Assembly (NCBI GenBank): GCA_963826695.1
Contig: CAWGXZ010000006.1
Location: 372,001 to 436,000, forward strand
Length of the DNA stretch: 64,000 bases
Direction of reading: 5' to 3'
DNA from: CAWGXZ01 sp963826695
GTDB taxonomy: Bacteria > Pseudomonadota > Gammaproteobacteria > Burkholderiales > Burkholderiaceae_C
Shown here: positions 8,031-18,442 of the stretch, piece by piece
Layout: each line of letters starts with the position of its first letter
How positions within the stretch are numbered: the first letter of the stretch is position 1
The notes under the pieces: model-generated
What the model saw: the letters and a program-made list of their open reading frames with translations, nothing else
What the model was told of the DNA's origin: nothing
The model's database searches: none
Position numbers and translations under genes: made by a program

Positions 8031-9122
8031 CTAAAGCGCCAGCTCCTCCTGCACCGGCAGCGCCGGCTCGGCGGCAACGGCCGGCACGTAGCCGCGGGAG
8101 GCGAGGTTCCAGCCTTCGGTCGCCTGCACCTCGTCATAGGTGTCGATGCGTCGGTCGCCCAGCTGCTTGCCCTGCGCCCGCAGCAGCAGCCGCTCGCATC
8201 CGGCGGCGTCGAGCTGGCGCGCGAAGTCGCTCCAGCGGCGCAGCACGAGGGGGTGCGCCCAGGCGTTCTCGACCGCCCAGCGGCTGTGCAGCGGATCGAG
8301 GTCGCGACCGGCTTCGAGCACCCGCGGCAGGAACGCATAGAAGAAGCTCTGGAACGCGCGCCGCAGCGGCTGGCCGGCGAGCAGCGCCTCGAAGCGCCGG
8401 ATTCGCGCGCTCCATCCCGAGGTGAGCATCTGCCGGCTGACGAAGGTCTGCAGCGCCTGCACCGGGTTGAACAGGCGCAGCCGGTTCGGCGGCAGCAGCA
8501 GCAGCGGCACGGCGCAGGCGTCGGCATGCGGCATGGCTTCGACGAAGCTGCACAGCACCGCCACGCGCTGCCACTCTGCGGTGCTCAGCCCGTCGATGCG
8601 GCCGGGCCTGGCTGCATCGCAGGCACGCTGCAGGGCTTCGCGGCGGCCAAGGGCCCCCTTGGCGCGATTCGCCAGCGCGCTCATCGCCACCAGGTTGCCG
8701 GCGGCGTAGCCGGCATCGTTGCGCACCCGGTCGATCGACGCAGCGCCGCCTTCGCGCAGCGCGCCGGTCAGCGGCTGGCGGGTGATCGGGCAATGGCTGA
8801 CGTCGAGCTGCTGCAGGGTGTGCGGCGTCACCTGCAGCAGCTCGATGCTGCGCCCGCGCAGCCACGCGGTGAGCCGCAGCTGCAGCCACTGGCGCACCCA
8901 TCGGCCGGGCACGAGCGTGCGGTCGCCGAACACCGCCTGGCCTGCTGCCAACCCGTCGCGCAGGCTCGAAGGCTCGGCAAGATAGGGTGCAGGCGGTTGC
9001 GATCGGTAGCGCGCATAGTCCCAGCCGAGCTCGAAGCCGATTTGCTGGTGGGCGCTCGTCGCGGCGGCGCGCTCGGTAGGTGCGGCAAGGGGGTGCGGCA
9101 GGGTCGGGCTGGCGGTCTTCAT
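8031..9122 (-). CDS. Conserved hypothetical protein with HNH-endonuclease-like motif
   Basis: This 363-residue soluble protein is not a named family to me. A short stretch resembles an HNH/His-Me finger nuclease: CPITRQPLT at 111-119 is followed by SIDRVRNDAGYAAGNLVAMS at 129-148, which mirrors the S-x-D-R-x-D-x-x-x-G-Y-x-x-G-N motif of many HNH enzymes. The residues after it are alpha-helical. The usual CxxC zinc pairs are not evident, so catalytic activity is uncertain. It is transcribed divergently from a WYL-domain regulator, with 169 nt between the starts, and two palindromes lie in that gap. A nuclease role is inference only. Confidence 0.62.
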   Translation of the reverse strand: MKTASPTLPHPLAAPTERAAATSAHQQIGFELGWDYARYRSQPPAPYLAEPSSLRDGLAAGQAVFGDRTLVPGRWVRQWLQLRLTAWLRGRSIELLQVTPHTLQQLDVSHCPITRQPLTGALREGGAASIDRVRNDAGYAAGNLVAMSALANRAKGALGRREALQRACDAARPGRIDGLSTAEWQRVAVLCSFVEAMPHADACAVPLLLLPPNRLRLFNPVQALQTFVSRQMLTSGWSARIRRFEALLAGQPLRRAFQSFFYAFLPRVLEAGRDLDPLHSRWAVENAWAHPLVLRRWSDFARQLDAAGCERLLLRAQGKQLGDRRIDTYDEVQATEGWNLASRGYVPAVAAEPALPVQEELAL

Positions 9123-9197
9123 CGTCGGACTCCGTCAAGTTGGATTCGATCGACGCTGCAGGAGCTGCAACGATGAAGCCAGTGTCGCAACCGAGAA

Positions 9198-9212
9198 GCT
9201 CATGGCGTGAGC
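9198..9212. promoter_or_regulatory. Palindrome 1 in the HNH-like/WYL intergenic region (candidate operator)
   Basis: The inverted repeat GCTCA-N5-TGAGC lies between divergent promoters, 94 nt before the WYL regulator start. The same half-sites recur at 9252-9267. Autoregulation by the neighbouring regulator is an inference from position and symmetry. Confidence 0.4.
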
Positions 9213-9251
9213 CAGAGCCCGCCGGCGTGAACTTATTTGCGGGTTCCCGAA

Positions 9252-9267
9252 GGCTCATGCGTGAGCC
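9252..9267. promoter_or_regulatory. Palindrome 2 in the HNH-like/WYL intergenic region (candidate operator)
   Basis: The perfect inverted repeat GGCTCA-TGCG-TGAGCC lies 24 nt upstream of the WYL regulator start. It shares half-site GCTCA with the repeat at 9198-9212, with the two centres about 54 bp apart (roughly five helical turns). Binding by the adjacent HTH-WYL protein would repress or activate one or both divergent genes; this is untested. Confidence 0.45.
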
Positions 9268-9291
9268 ACGGATGTGCTAAAAGGCGCCGCC

Positions 9292-10293
9292 ATGGACCGC
9301 AGCGAACGCTTCTACCGCATCGAGCGTCTGCTGCGCAGCCGGGGTTGCGTGGCTTTCGAAACCTTGCGGGAGGAGTTGTCGGTGTCGCCGGCGACGCTGA
9401 AGCGCGACCTGCAGTACCTGCGCGACCGGATGGCCGCGCCGATCGTCTACGAACGCACCGCCAACGGCTACCGCTTCGCGGCATCGACCGCCGAGACGAC
9501 GCGCGGCGCGCAACACGAGCTGCCGGGCCTGTGGTTCAGCGAGAACGAAATCCACGCCCTGCTGACCATGCACCAGCTGCTGGCCGGGCTCGACGACGAC
9601 GGCGTGCTGTCGCGTCATCTGCAGCCGCTGACCGACAAACTGCAGGGACTGCTCGGGGCGGACAGCGGCGAGGCGCGCGAACTGATGCGCCGCGTCAAGG
9701 TGATCGTGACGGCGCGGCGCAAGGTGCCGAGCCGCCACTTCGAACTGATCGGCAGCCTGCTGCTGCAGCGCCGGCGCGTCTGGCTGCGCTACTTCAAGCG
9801 CAGCGACCGCAGCGAAAGCGAGCGCGTCGTTTCGCCGCAGCGGCTGGTGAACTACCGCAACACCTGGTACCTCGATGCCTGGTGCCACGCCAGCGGCGGG
9901 CTGCGCCGCTTCGCGCTCGACGCGGTGCTCGAGGCGCGGCCGCTCGAAGCGCGCGCACGGCAGGTTGCGCTGAAGGAGCTGGAGGCCGAGCTCGACGCCG
10001 GCTACGGCATCTACGGCGCGGCCGGACGGCGGCTGAAGTGGGCGACGCTGGTCTTCACCCCCGAGGCGGCGCAATGGGTCGCCCATGAGGAATGGCATCC
10101 GCAGCAGCGCTCGCGCTGGCTCGACGCCGGCCCGCATGCCGGAAGCTACGAGCTGCAGGTGCCCTACGGCGATCCGACCGAGCTGACAATGGATATCCTG
10201 CGCCACGGCGACCGTGTTCTCGTCGTCGGCGACAAGGCACTTGCCGCCGCCATCGCCGCCCGGCTGCACACGGCCGCGGCGCAATACCCCTGA
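9292..10293 (+). CDS. HTH/WYL-domain transcriptional regulator
   Basis: This 333-residue regulator starts at ATG 9292, with AAGG about 9 nt upstream; an in-frame GTG at 9274 is an alternative. Residues 1-60 form a DeoR-like winged helix-turn-helix (RIERLLRSRGCVAFETL, LSVSPATLKRDLQYL). The middle and C-terminal parts are a WYL ligand-sensing domain, with NYRNTWYLDAWCHASGGLRRF matching its core, followed by a WCX-like extension (WHPQQRSRWL to YGDPTELTMDIL). WYL proteins bind nucleotides or nucleic acids, and some control phage-defence or DNA-repair genes. The divergent HNH-like gene and the paired palindromes are the likely targets. The DUF427 gene follows about 50 nt downstream. Confidence 0.88.
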   Translation: MDRSERFYRIERLLRSRGCVAFETLREELSVSPATLKRDLQYLRDRMAAPIVYERTANGYRFAASTAETTRGAQHELPGLWFSENEIHALLTMHQLLAGLDDDGVLSRHLQPLTDKLQGLLGADSGEARELMRRVKVIVTARRKVPSRHFELIGSLLLQRRRVWLRYFKRSDRSESERVVSPQRLVNYRNTWYLDAWCHASGGLRRFALDAVLEARPLEARARQVALKELEAELDAGYGIYGAAGRRLKWATLVFTPEAAQWVAHEEWHPQQRSRWLDAGPHAGSYELQVPYGDPTELTMDILRHGDRVLVVGDKALAAAIAARLHTAAAQYP

Positions 10294-10346
10294 CTTTGAA
10301 CGCGCAACGGGGCCTGCGGAGACGGGCCCCGAGCAAGGAAGACTCG

Positions 10347-10625
10347 ATGAAAGCAATCTGGAACGGCGCCACGCTCGCCGAAAGCGACGACACCGTCGTG
10401 CTCGAAGGCAACCACTACTTTCCGCCCGAGAGCCTGAACCGCGACCATGTCGTCTTCAGCAACCACCGGACGAGTTGCCAGTGGAAGGGCCAGGCGTACT
10501 ACTACAGCCTGCTCGTCGACGGCGAGCTCAACACGGATGCCGCCTGGTACTACCCCGAGCCGACCGAGGCCGCCTCCGAGATCAAGGGGCGGGTCGCCTT
10601 CTGGAAGGGCGTCAAGGTCGAATGA
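10347..10625 (+). CDS. DUF427 domain-containing protein
   Basis: This 92-residue protein starts at ATG 10347, preceded by a good AAGGA ribosome-binding site. It is a single DUF427 domain: the MKAIWNGATLAESDDTVVLEGNHYFPPESL opening, the SNHRTSCQWKGQAYYYSLLVDG core and the AAWYYPEPTEAASEIKGRVAFW ending are all characteristic. Members are small beta-barrel proteins of unknown function, common in Proteobacteria and Actinobacteria. It lies 4 nt before the next gene on the same strand, so the two are probably cotranscribed. Confidence 0.88.
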   Translation: MKAIWNGATLAESDDTVVLEGNHYFPPESLNRDHVVFSNHRTSCQWKGQAYYYSLLVDGELNTDAAWYYPEPTEAASEIKGRVAFWKGVKVE

Positions 10626-10629
10626 GCCG

Positions 10630-11376
10630 ATGACTGCGGCGACCGAGCCGTCGCCGCGGGCGTTGGCTGCGGGCACGCTCGGCGTCGTCCACCGGCGGCG
10701 GCTGCGTGCCGTCTGGCGCTCGGCGGGCTGGCCATGCCACGACATGGTCGAGGTCGAGCTGCTGGCTGCCGGCTGGGTCGAGCGCGTGCGGCACGCGTCC
10801 GGCCATGAAACGCTGCGCGTCAGCGACAGCGGCGTCGCGGTGCTTGCCGAAACCCTGCAGCGCAACCGCGCCGCCCGCGATGCGCATGAGGCGCTGGTCG
10901 CCCGGGTCGCCGTCGAGATGGGCCGCGCGGGCCGGCTGGCCTGGTGCGGCCTGGGCCTGCGTGCGCCGATCGGCCCGCCCGAGCGGCCGCAGTGGGTGGT
11001 GGCACGGCCGGACGTCTTCTCGATCCGGCGCACCAGCGTCGAGGCCTACCTCGAGCCGGTGGTCCACGAGATCAAGGTGCGGCGTGCCGACTTGCTGGCC
11101 GATCTTCGCCAGGCGAGCAAGCGCGAGGCGTATCTGCAGCTCGGCGGCGAGTGCTGGTACGTGATCGCCGAGGGCATCGCCCAGGCCGACGAGATACCGC
11201 CCACCTGCGGTGTGCTGGTCGCACGCGCCGCCGGCACGTCGCCGCCGTTCGACGTCGCGCGGCCGGCGCCACGGCGCGCCGTGCCGGTGCCGTTGCACGT
11301 CTGGATGGCACTGGCGCGGGCCACGCCGGCCGAGGGCGCGGGCCTGGAGTTCGAGGGCGAGCAGGGCCTGCTGTAG
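10630..11376 (+). CDS. Hypothetical protein with PD-(D/E)XK (MmcB-like) nuclease features
   Basis: This 248-residue protein starts at ATG 10630. The N-terminal 75 residues look like a winged-helix unit (RRRLRAVWRSAGWP, RVSDSGVAVLAE). The second half resembles the PD-(D/E)XK fold as found in MmcB-type DNA-repair proteins: RPDVFSIR supplies the aspartate, VVHEIKVRRADLLADLRQAS supplies the E-x-K followed by the family's ADLLADL helix, and KREAYLQLGGECWYVIAEG is the following strand and helix. The first 75 residues could bind DNA. No biochemical role is established; restriction, repair or toxin functions are possible. It follows DUF427 by 4 nt. Confidence 0.68.
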   Translation: MTAATEPSPRALAAGTLGVVHRRRLRAVWRSAGWPCHDMVEVELLAAGWVERVRHASGHETLRVSDSGVAVLAETLQRNRAARDAHEALVARVAVEMGRAGRLAWCGLGLRAPIGPPERPQWVVARPDVFSIRRTSVEAYLEPVVHEIKVRRADLLADLRQASKREAYLQLGGECWYVIAEGIAQADEIPPTCGVLVARAAGTSPPFDVARPAPRRAVPVPLHVWMALARATPAEGAGLEFEGEQGLL

Positions 11377-11502
11377 CCGCGGGCGCCCGGTTTTTCGGTT
11401 GCATCCCGCGGAGTGCCGTGCCGGGTCGTCGGCCGGCAGCGAGGCGTGCCGCAGGCGCCGCAGCCCGGCGACCGCGGTGCACCTTCGGCCCCTGCGCTTA
11501 GC

Positions 11503-13458
11503 ATGCGCGCCATGACCCGAAACGCGAGGCGAGCCGCATGGCAGGCACTGGCAGTGGCGCTGCTGCTGGGCAGCGCCACTGCCAGTGCCGCCGTGCCTGC
11601 GCAGGTGGCGCCCGCGCCAGCTGCAGCCAGCCGTGCCGCATCGGCCCCTGCCGAGGCGGGCTGGTCGCACGCCTACGCCGCCTTCGGCATGCCGAAGTAC
11701 CCGCGCGGCTTCGCCCATTTCGGCTATGTCGAGCCGCAGGCACCGAAAGGCGGCACGCTCTACCTCGGCAACCCCGACCGGCGCACCAGCTTCGACAAGT
11801 TCAATCCGTTCACGATCAAGGGCTCGGCGCCGGCGGGCATCTCGATCTTCATGCTCGAGTCGCTGACCGTGGCCTCGGGCGACGAGCCGTCGACCGTCTA
11901 CGGCCTGCTTGCCGAGGAGCTGCGGGTCGCGCCCGATCGCTCGTCGATCACCTTCCGGCTGAATCCGAAGGCGCGCTTCTGGAACGGTGACGCGGTGCTG
12001 GCGGCCGACGTCAAGCATTCGTTCGACATGCTCAACAGCAAGTACGCGGCACCCGGCTACCGCATCGTCTTCGCGGGCATCGCCGGCGCGACCGTGCTCG
12101 ACGAGCGCACGATCCGCTTCGACCTCAAGGACCGCACGCTCGACACGCTGATGACCGCTGCCGGCATGCCGGTGTTCTCGCGCAAGTGGGGCCTCGGCGC
12201 CGACGGCAAGCCGAAGCAGTTCGACGAGATCGTCACCGAACATCCGGTCACCAGCGGCCCGTACACGATTGCGCTGGCCGACAACGGCCGGCGGATCGAG
12301 TTCGTCCGCCGCCCCGACTACTGGGGCCGGGACCTCGGCGTGCGCCGCGGCAGCTTCAACTTCGACCGCGTCGTCTACCGCTACTACCTCGACGGCGCGG
12401 TCAAGCTCGAAGCCTTCAAGGCCGGCGAGTTCGACCTGATGATGGAGTATTCAGCGCGCCGCTGGGCGCGCCAGCACGCCGGCCCGAAGTGGCGCGACGG
12501 CCGAATCAAGAAGGAGACCTTTGCCACCGGCATGGGGCAGGGGCTGCAGTCGTACGTGCTCAATCTGCGCCGGCCGGTCTTTGCCGACCGCCGGGTGCGC
12601 CAGGCGCTCGACCTGGCGTTCGACTTCGAATGGGTCAACAAGTACAAGCAGTACAAGCGCGCCTACAGCCTGTTCTCGAATTCGCCGTTCGCGGCCGTCG
12701 GCCTGCCGGGGCCGGGCGAGCTGAAGCTGCTCGAACCCTTTCGCGCCCAGCTGCCGCCCGAGGTGTTCGGCCCGCCCTACAGCCCGCCGCGCACCGACAC
12801 CGGCCCGAATGCGCTGCGCGAGAACCTGCTGAAAGCCCGGGCGCTGCTGGCCGATGCCGGCTACAAGCCCGGGCCCGACGGCGTGCTGCGCAGCCCGGCC
12901 GGCGTGCCGCTGGTGTTCGAATACCTCTCGCCCGAGGACGGTGCGGCGCGCACCGTCGCCGTCTGGCAGCGCAACCTGGCCAAGCTCGGCATCACCATGA
13001 ACCTGCGCCGGGTCGACTTCGCGCTCTACCGCAAGCGGCTCGAGGCCTACGACTTCGACCTCGTCGGCATCGCCACCGGCGACTTCACGCTGCCGTCGCC
13101 GCTCGACTTCCTCGACGGCTACGGCTCGAAGTCGGCCGACATTCCCGGCGCCGGCAACCTGCGCGGCGTGAAGAGCGCTGCTGTCGACGCGGTGCTCGCG
13201 GCGATGAACCAGGCGCAGACGTTGCAGGAACTGCAGGACGCCTGCCGTGCGCTCGACCGCATCGTGCTGCATCAGCACTGGCAGGTTCCCGACCTCTACA
13301 TCAGCGACTTCCGCGTCTCGCACTGGGACCGCTTCGAGCGGCCGAAGACCGTGCCGCTGTTCTATTCGATCGACAACCCCGGCGGGCTGGTGCCCTGGCC
13401 GCTGGTCGCCTGGTGGCTGAAGCCCGGCGGCGCGACGCCCGCAAAGACGGCACCATAA
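11503..13458 (+). CDS. yejA: Extracellular solute-binding protein of a YejABEF-type oligopeptide ABC importer
   Basis: This 651-residue family 5 solute-binding protein would capture oligopeptides, or microcin C-like compounds, in the periplasm. A signal peptide spans about 1-32 (ALAVALLLGSATASA). The mature part begins with the YejA-type segment HAYAAFGMPKYPRGFAHFGYV, followed by KGGTLYLGNPDRR and the GDEPSTVYGLLAEEL region. Start ATG 11503 is taken; ATG 11512 is equally possible and neither has a clear ribosome-binding site. Downstream come an alpha/beta hydrolase and the permease and ATPase genes, all on one strand with small gaps or overlaps. Confidence 0.92.
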   Translation: MRAMTRNARRAAWQALAVALLLGSATASAAVPAQVAPAPAAASRAASAPAEAGWSHAYAAFGMPKYPRGFAHFGYVEPQAPKGGTLYLGNPDRRTSFDKFNPFTIKGSAPAGISIFMLESLTVASGDEPSTVYGLLAEELRVAPDRSSITFRLNPKARFWNGDAVLAADVKHSFDMLNSKYAAPGYRIVFAGIAGATVLDERTIRFDLKDRTLDTLMTAAGMPVFSRKWGLGADGKPKQFDEIVTEHPVTSGPYTIALADNGRRIEFVRRPDYWGRDLGVRRGSFNFDRVVYRYYLDGAVKLEAFKAGEFDLMMEYSARRWARQHAGPKWRDGRIKKETFATGMGQGLQSYVLNLRRPVFADRRVRQALDLAFDFEWVNKYKQYKRAYSLFSNSPFAAVGLPGPGELKLLEPFRAQLPPEVFGPPYSPPRTDTGPNALRENLLKARALLADAGYKPGPDGVLRSPAGVPLVFEYLSPEDGAARTVAVWQRNLAKLGITMNLRRVDFALYRKRLEAYDFDLVGIATGDFTLPSPLDFLDGYGSKSADIPGAGNLRGVKSAAVDAVLAAMNQAQTLQELQDACRALDRIVLHQHWQVPDLYISDFRVSHWDRFERPKTVPLFYSIDNPGGLVPWPLVAWWLKPGGATPAKTAP

Positions 13459-13480
13459 CAAACAACAACCTGGAGACGAA

Positions 13481-14566
13481 ATGCTGCAACGGATTACACG
13501 CGTTCGGGCGCTGCTCGGCGCCGCTTGCCTGGCGGCCGGCCTGGGGGGCACCCTGCCGTGCGCCGCGGCGGATGCGCCGCAGCCGCGGCAAGGCGACTGG
13601 CTGGTGCGCGACTTTCGCTTCCACACCGGCGAGGTGCTGCCCGAGCTGCGCCTGCACTACACCACGGTCGGCGAGCCGAGCGGCGAGCCGGTGCTGATCC
13701 TGCATGGCACCGCGGGATCGGGCGCGCGGATGCTGACGCCCGAGTTCGCCGGCGAGCTGTTCGGCCCCGGGCAGCCGCTCGACGCGCAGCGCTACTACGT
13801 GATCCTCACCGATGCGATCGGCACCGGCCAGTCGAGCAAGCCCTCCGACGGGCTGCGCACGCGCTTTCCGCGTTACAACTACGACGACATGGTCGACGCG
13901 CAGTACCGGCTGCTGCGCGAACACCTCGGTGTGCGCCATCTGCGGCTGATCCTCGGCAACTCGATGGGTGGGATGCAGACCTGGATCTGGGCGCAGAAGT
14001 ACCCCGAGTTCATGGACATCGCGGTGCCGATGGCGTCGCTTCCGACCGAGATGTCCGGCCGCAACTGGATGATGCGGCGGCTGATCACCGATTCGATCCG
14101 CAACGACCCCGAGTGGCAGGGCGGCAACTACACCCGCCAGCCGCGCAGTGCGCACGTCGCGTCGGTCTTTTTCGGCATCGCCACCAGCGGCGGCAACCAG
14201 GCGCTGCACCACGCAGCGCCGACGCGCGAGAAGGCCGACCAGCTGCTCGACCGGCGCCTTGCCGCTGCGCCGGGCGGCGATGCCAACGACCTGCTCTACC
14301 AGTGGGACTCGTCGCGCGATTACAACCCCGCCGCCGGGCTGGAACGGATCCGCGCCACGCTGCTGGCCATCAACTCGGCCGACGACGAGCGCAATCCGCC
14401 CGAGCTCGGCGTGCTCGACCGCGAAATCCGGCGGGTGCGCGGCGGCCGGGTGCTGCTGATCCCGGCCAGCGAGAAGACCGCCGGTCACGGCACGACCGGG
14501 TCGGCGCGGCACTGGAAGGAGGCGCTGGCCGGCCTGCTGCAGACCGCGCCGCGGCTTGCGCCGTAG
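13481..14566 (+). CDS. Secreted alpha/beta-fold hydrolase of the MetX/homoserine acetyltransferase-like group
   Basis: This 361-residue protein has a signal peptide (about 1-30, ending PCAAADA). The fold resembles homoserine O-acetyltransferases: PVLILHGTAGSG after the first strands, a YNYDDMVDAQYRLL helix, nucleophile serine in LGNSMGGMQTWIWAQ, an acid in INSADDERNP and a histidine in TAGHGTTGSA. Export to the periplasm argues against methionine synthesis and for hydrolysis of an ester or amide. It lies 22 nt after yejA and 12 nt before yejB, inside the importer operon, so it may process the imported substrate; the substrate is unknown. Confidence 0.85.
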   Translation: MLQRITRVRALLGAACLAAGLGGTLPCAAADAPQPRQGDWLVRDFRFHTGEVLPELRLHYTTVGEPSGEPVLILHGTAGSGARMLTPEFAGELFGPGQPLDAQRYYVILTDAIGTGQSSKPSDGLRTRFPRYNYDDMVDAQYRLLREHLGVRHLRLILGNSMGGMQTWIWAQKYPEFMDIAVPMASLPTEMSGRNWMMRRLITDSIRNDPEWQGGNYTRQPRSAHVASVFFGIATSGGNQALHHAAPTREKADQLLDRRLAAAPGGDANDLLYQWDSSRDYNPAAGLERIRATLLAINSADDERNPPELGVLDREIRRVRGGRVLLIPASEKTAGHGTTGSARHWKEALAGLLQTAPRLAP

Positions 14567-14578
14567 TCCGCGACGAAC

Positions 14579-15619
14579 ATGCTCGGCTACGTCGTCAAAC
14601 GCCTGTTGCTGATGATTCCGACGCTGCTCGGCGTCCTCACGCTGACCTTCATCGTGATCCAGTTCGTGCCGGGCGGACCGGTCGACCAGCTGGTGGCCGA
14701 GTCGCGGCAGCGCGGCGGTGGCGGCGGCGAGACCGGCGGCTACTCGGCGCGGCGCGACCTCGACGCCAAGCAACTGGCCGAGCTGAAGGCGCTGTACGGC
14801 TTCGACAAGCCGGCGCACGTGCGCTACTGGGAGATGCTGAAGAACTTCGCCCGCTTCGACCTCGGTCGCAGCTTCATGCAGAACAAGGATGTGTGGACGC
14901 TGCTGAAGGAGAAGCTGCCGGTCTCGGCCAGCCTGGGCGTCTGGACCTTCCTGATCTCGTACCTGATTTCGGTGCCGCTCGGCATCGCCAAGGCGGTGCG
15001 CGAGGGCTCGCGCTTCGATGTCGCGACGACGTTGCTGATCCTGGTCGGCTTCGCCATCCCGGGCTTCGTGCTCGGCGTGTTCCTGATCGTGCTGTTTGCC
15101 GGCGGCAGCTTCCTCGACTGGTTTCCGCTGCGCGGGCTGGTCTCGGACAACTGGCGCGAGCTGAGCTGGCCAGCCCGCATCGCCGACTATTTCTGGCACC
15201 TGACGCTGCCGCTGATCTGCATCGTCATCGGCAGCTTCGCGGTGATGACGATGCTGACCAAGAACACCTTCGTCGAGGAAATGCGCAAGCAGTACGTGCT
15301 CGTGGCGCGCGCCAAGGGCCTCTCGCAGCGGCGGGTGCTGTGGAAGCACATCTTCCGCAATGCGCTGATTCCGCTGGTCACCGGCTTTCCGGGGGCCTTC
15401 GTCGGCGCCTTCTTCGCGGGCTCGCTGCTGATCGAGACGCTGTTCTCGCTCGACGGGCTCGGCCTGCTTTCGTACGAATCGGTGGTGCGGCGCGACTACC
15501 CGGTGGTGCTCGGGTCGCTTTATCTCTTCACCCTGATCGGCCTGGTCGTCAAGCTCGTGGCCGACCTGCTGTACGTCGCCGTCGATCCGCGGGTGCAGTT
15601 CGCGAGCGTGGCGAAATGA
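14579..15619 (+). CDS. yejB: YejB-type oligopeptide ABC transporter permease
   Basis: This 346-residue inner-membrane permease of the binding-protein-dependent transport family has an N-terminal helix (LLLMIPTLLGVLTLTFIVIQ), a large periplasmic loop and five further helices. The EAA loop, with MRKQYVLVARAKGLSQRRVL followed by HIFRNALIPLV, contacts the ATPase. It overlaps the next permease by 4 nt (ATGA), which indicates translational coupling. Its length matches YejB homologues (about 340-365). Confidence 0.93.
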   Translation: MLGYVVKRLLLMIPTLLGVLTLTFIVIQFVPGGPVDQLVAESRQRGGGGGETGGYSARRDLDAKQLAELKALYGFDKPAHVRYWEMLKNFARFDLGRSFMQNKDVWTLLKEKLPVSASLGVWTFLISYLISVPLGIAKAVREGSRFDVATTLLILVGFAIPGFVLGVFLIVLFAGGSFLDWFPLRGLVSDNWRELSWPARIADYFWHLTLPLICIVIGSFAVMTMLTKNTFVEEMRKQYVLVARAKGLSQRRVLWKHIFRNALIPLVTGFPGAFVGAFFAGSLLIETLFSLDGLGLLSYESVVRRDYPVVLGSLYLFTLIGLVVKLVADLLYVAVDPRVQFASVAK

Positions 15620-16796
15620 GCGCGCCGCCAGGTGAGGGCGCGTCGACCCCGGGCCAGCCGACGCCGACCTCGGAGGCGGTCACCGCCGTTGCCGGCCCGA
15701 TGGCCGCGAGCGGGCCCGCGCGTGCAGCGCCCGAGGCGGGCGGGGCTGCCACCCGGCGTGCTTCGGCACCGGTGGGCGCGCGGTCGCAGTCTCCGAACCA
15801 GCGCGCCTGGGCGCGCTTCAGGCGCAACCGCATCGGCTACGTCTCGTTGTGGATCTTCGGCATCCTGCTGGCTCTGACGACGGTCGCCGAACTGATCGCC
15901 AACGACCGGCCGCTCATCGCCCATTTCAACGGCGAGTGGCTGCTTCCGATCCTGAGCAATCCACCCGAAAGGCAGCTCGGCGGCGACTTCGACACGCCGA
16001 CCGACTGGCACGATCCGCTGATCCGGCGCATCGTCTCGGAAGGCAGCAACTGGACCCTGGCGACGCCGATCCCGCATTCGGCGACCTCGCTGAACTACTT
16101 CGACAAGTCGCCCGACCCGGCGCCGCCGAGCCCCGACCACTGGCTCGGCACCGACGAAAGCGGCCGCGACATGCTGGCGCGGCTGATCTACGGCTTTCGC
16201 ATCAGCGTCTGGTTCGGCTTCGCGCTGACGCTGGCCGGCGTGCTGATGGGTGTGGCCGCGGGCGCGGTGCAGGGCTACTTCGGCGGCAAGGTCGACCTCG
16301 GCTTCCAGCGCTTCATCGAGGTCTGGAATTCGGTGCCCGAGCTCTATCTGCTGATCATCTTCGCCTCGATCTTCGCGCCGTCGCTGCTGTTGCTGCTGGT
16401 GCTGCTGGCCTTGTTCGGCTGGATCTCGCTGTCGGACTATGTCCGTGCCGAATTCCTGCGCAACCGCAGCCTCGAGTTCGTCAAGGCGGCGCGTGCGCTC
16501 GGCCTGTCGAACCTGCAGATCATCTGGCGCCATGTGCTGCCGAACTCGATGACGCCGGTCATCACCTTCCTGCCGTTCCGCATGAGCGGTGCGATCCTGG
16601 CGCTGACCTCGCTCGACTTTCTCGGGCTGGGCGTGCCGCCGCCGACGCCGTCGCTCGGCGACCTGCTGCGCCAGGGCAAGGAAAACCTCGACGCCTGGTG
16701 GATCACGGTGCCGACCTTCGTCGCGCTGACGCTGACGCTGCTGCTGCTGACCTTTATCGGCGACGCGCTGCGCGATGCGTTCGATACGAGGAAGTC

Positions 16797-16800
<4 letters not shown>
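15616..16800 (+). CDS. yejE: YejE-type oligopeptide ABC transporter permease
   Basis: This 394-residue second permease of the importer has its start ATG overlapping the yejB stop. The first 55 residues are an unusual low-complexity Ala/Pro/Gly-rich cytosolic tail. The transmembrane part begins at RRNRIGYVSLWIFGILLAL. Characteristic points are HWLGTDESGRDMLARLIYGF before the core, and the EAA loop VKAARALGLSNLQIIWRHVL then LPNSMTPVI. The C-terminal GIGVPPPTPSLG-like loop (LGVPPPTPSLGDLLRQGKEN) is typical of DppC/OppC-type permeases. It overlaps yejF by 4 nt. Confidence 0.92.
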
Positions 16801-18440
<1,640 letters not shown>

Positions 18441-18442
18441 AG

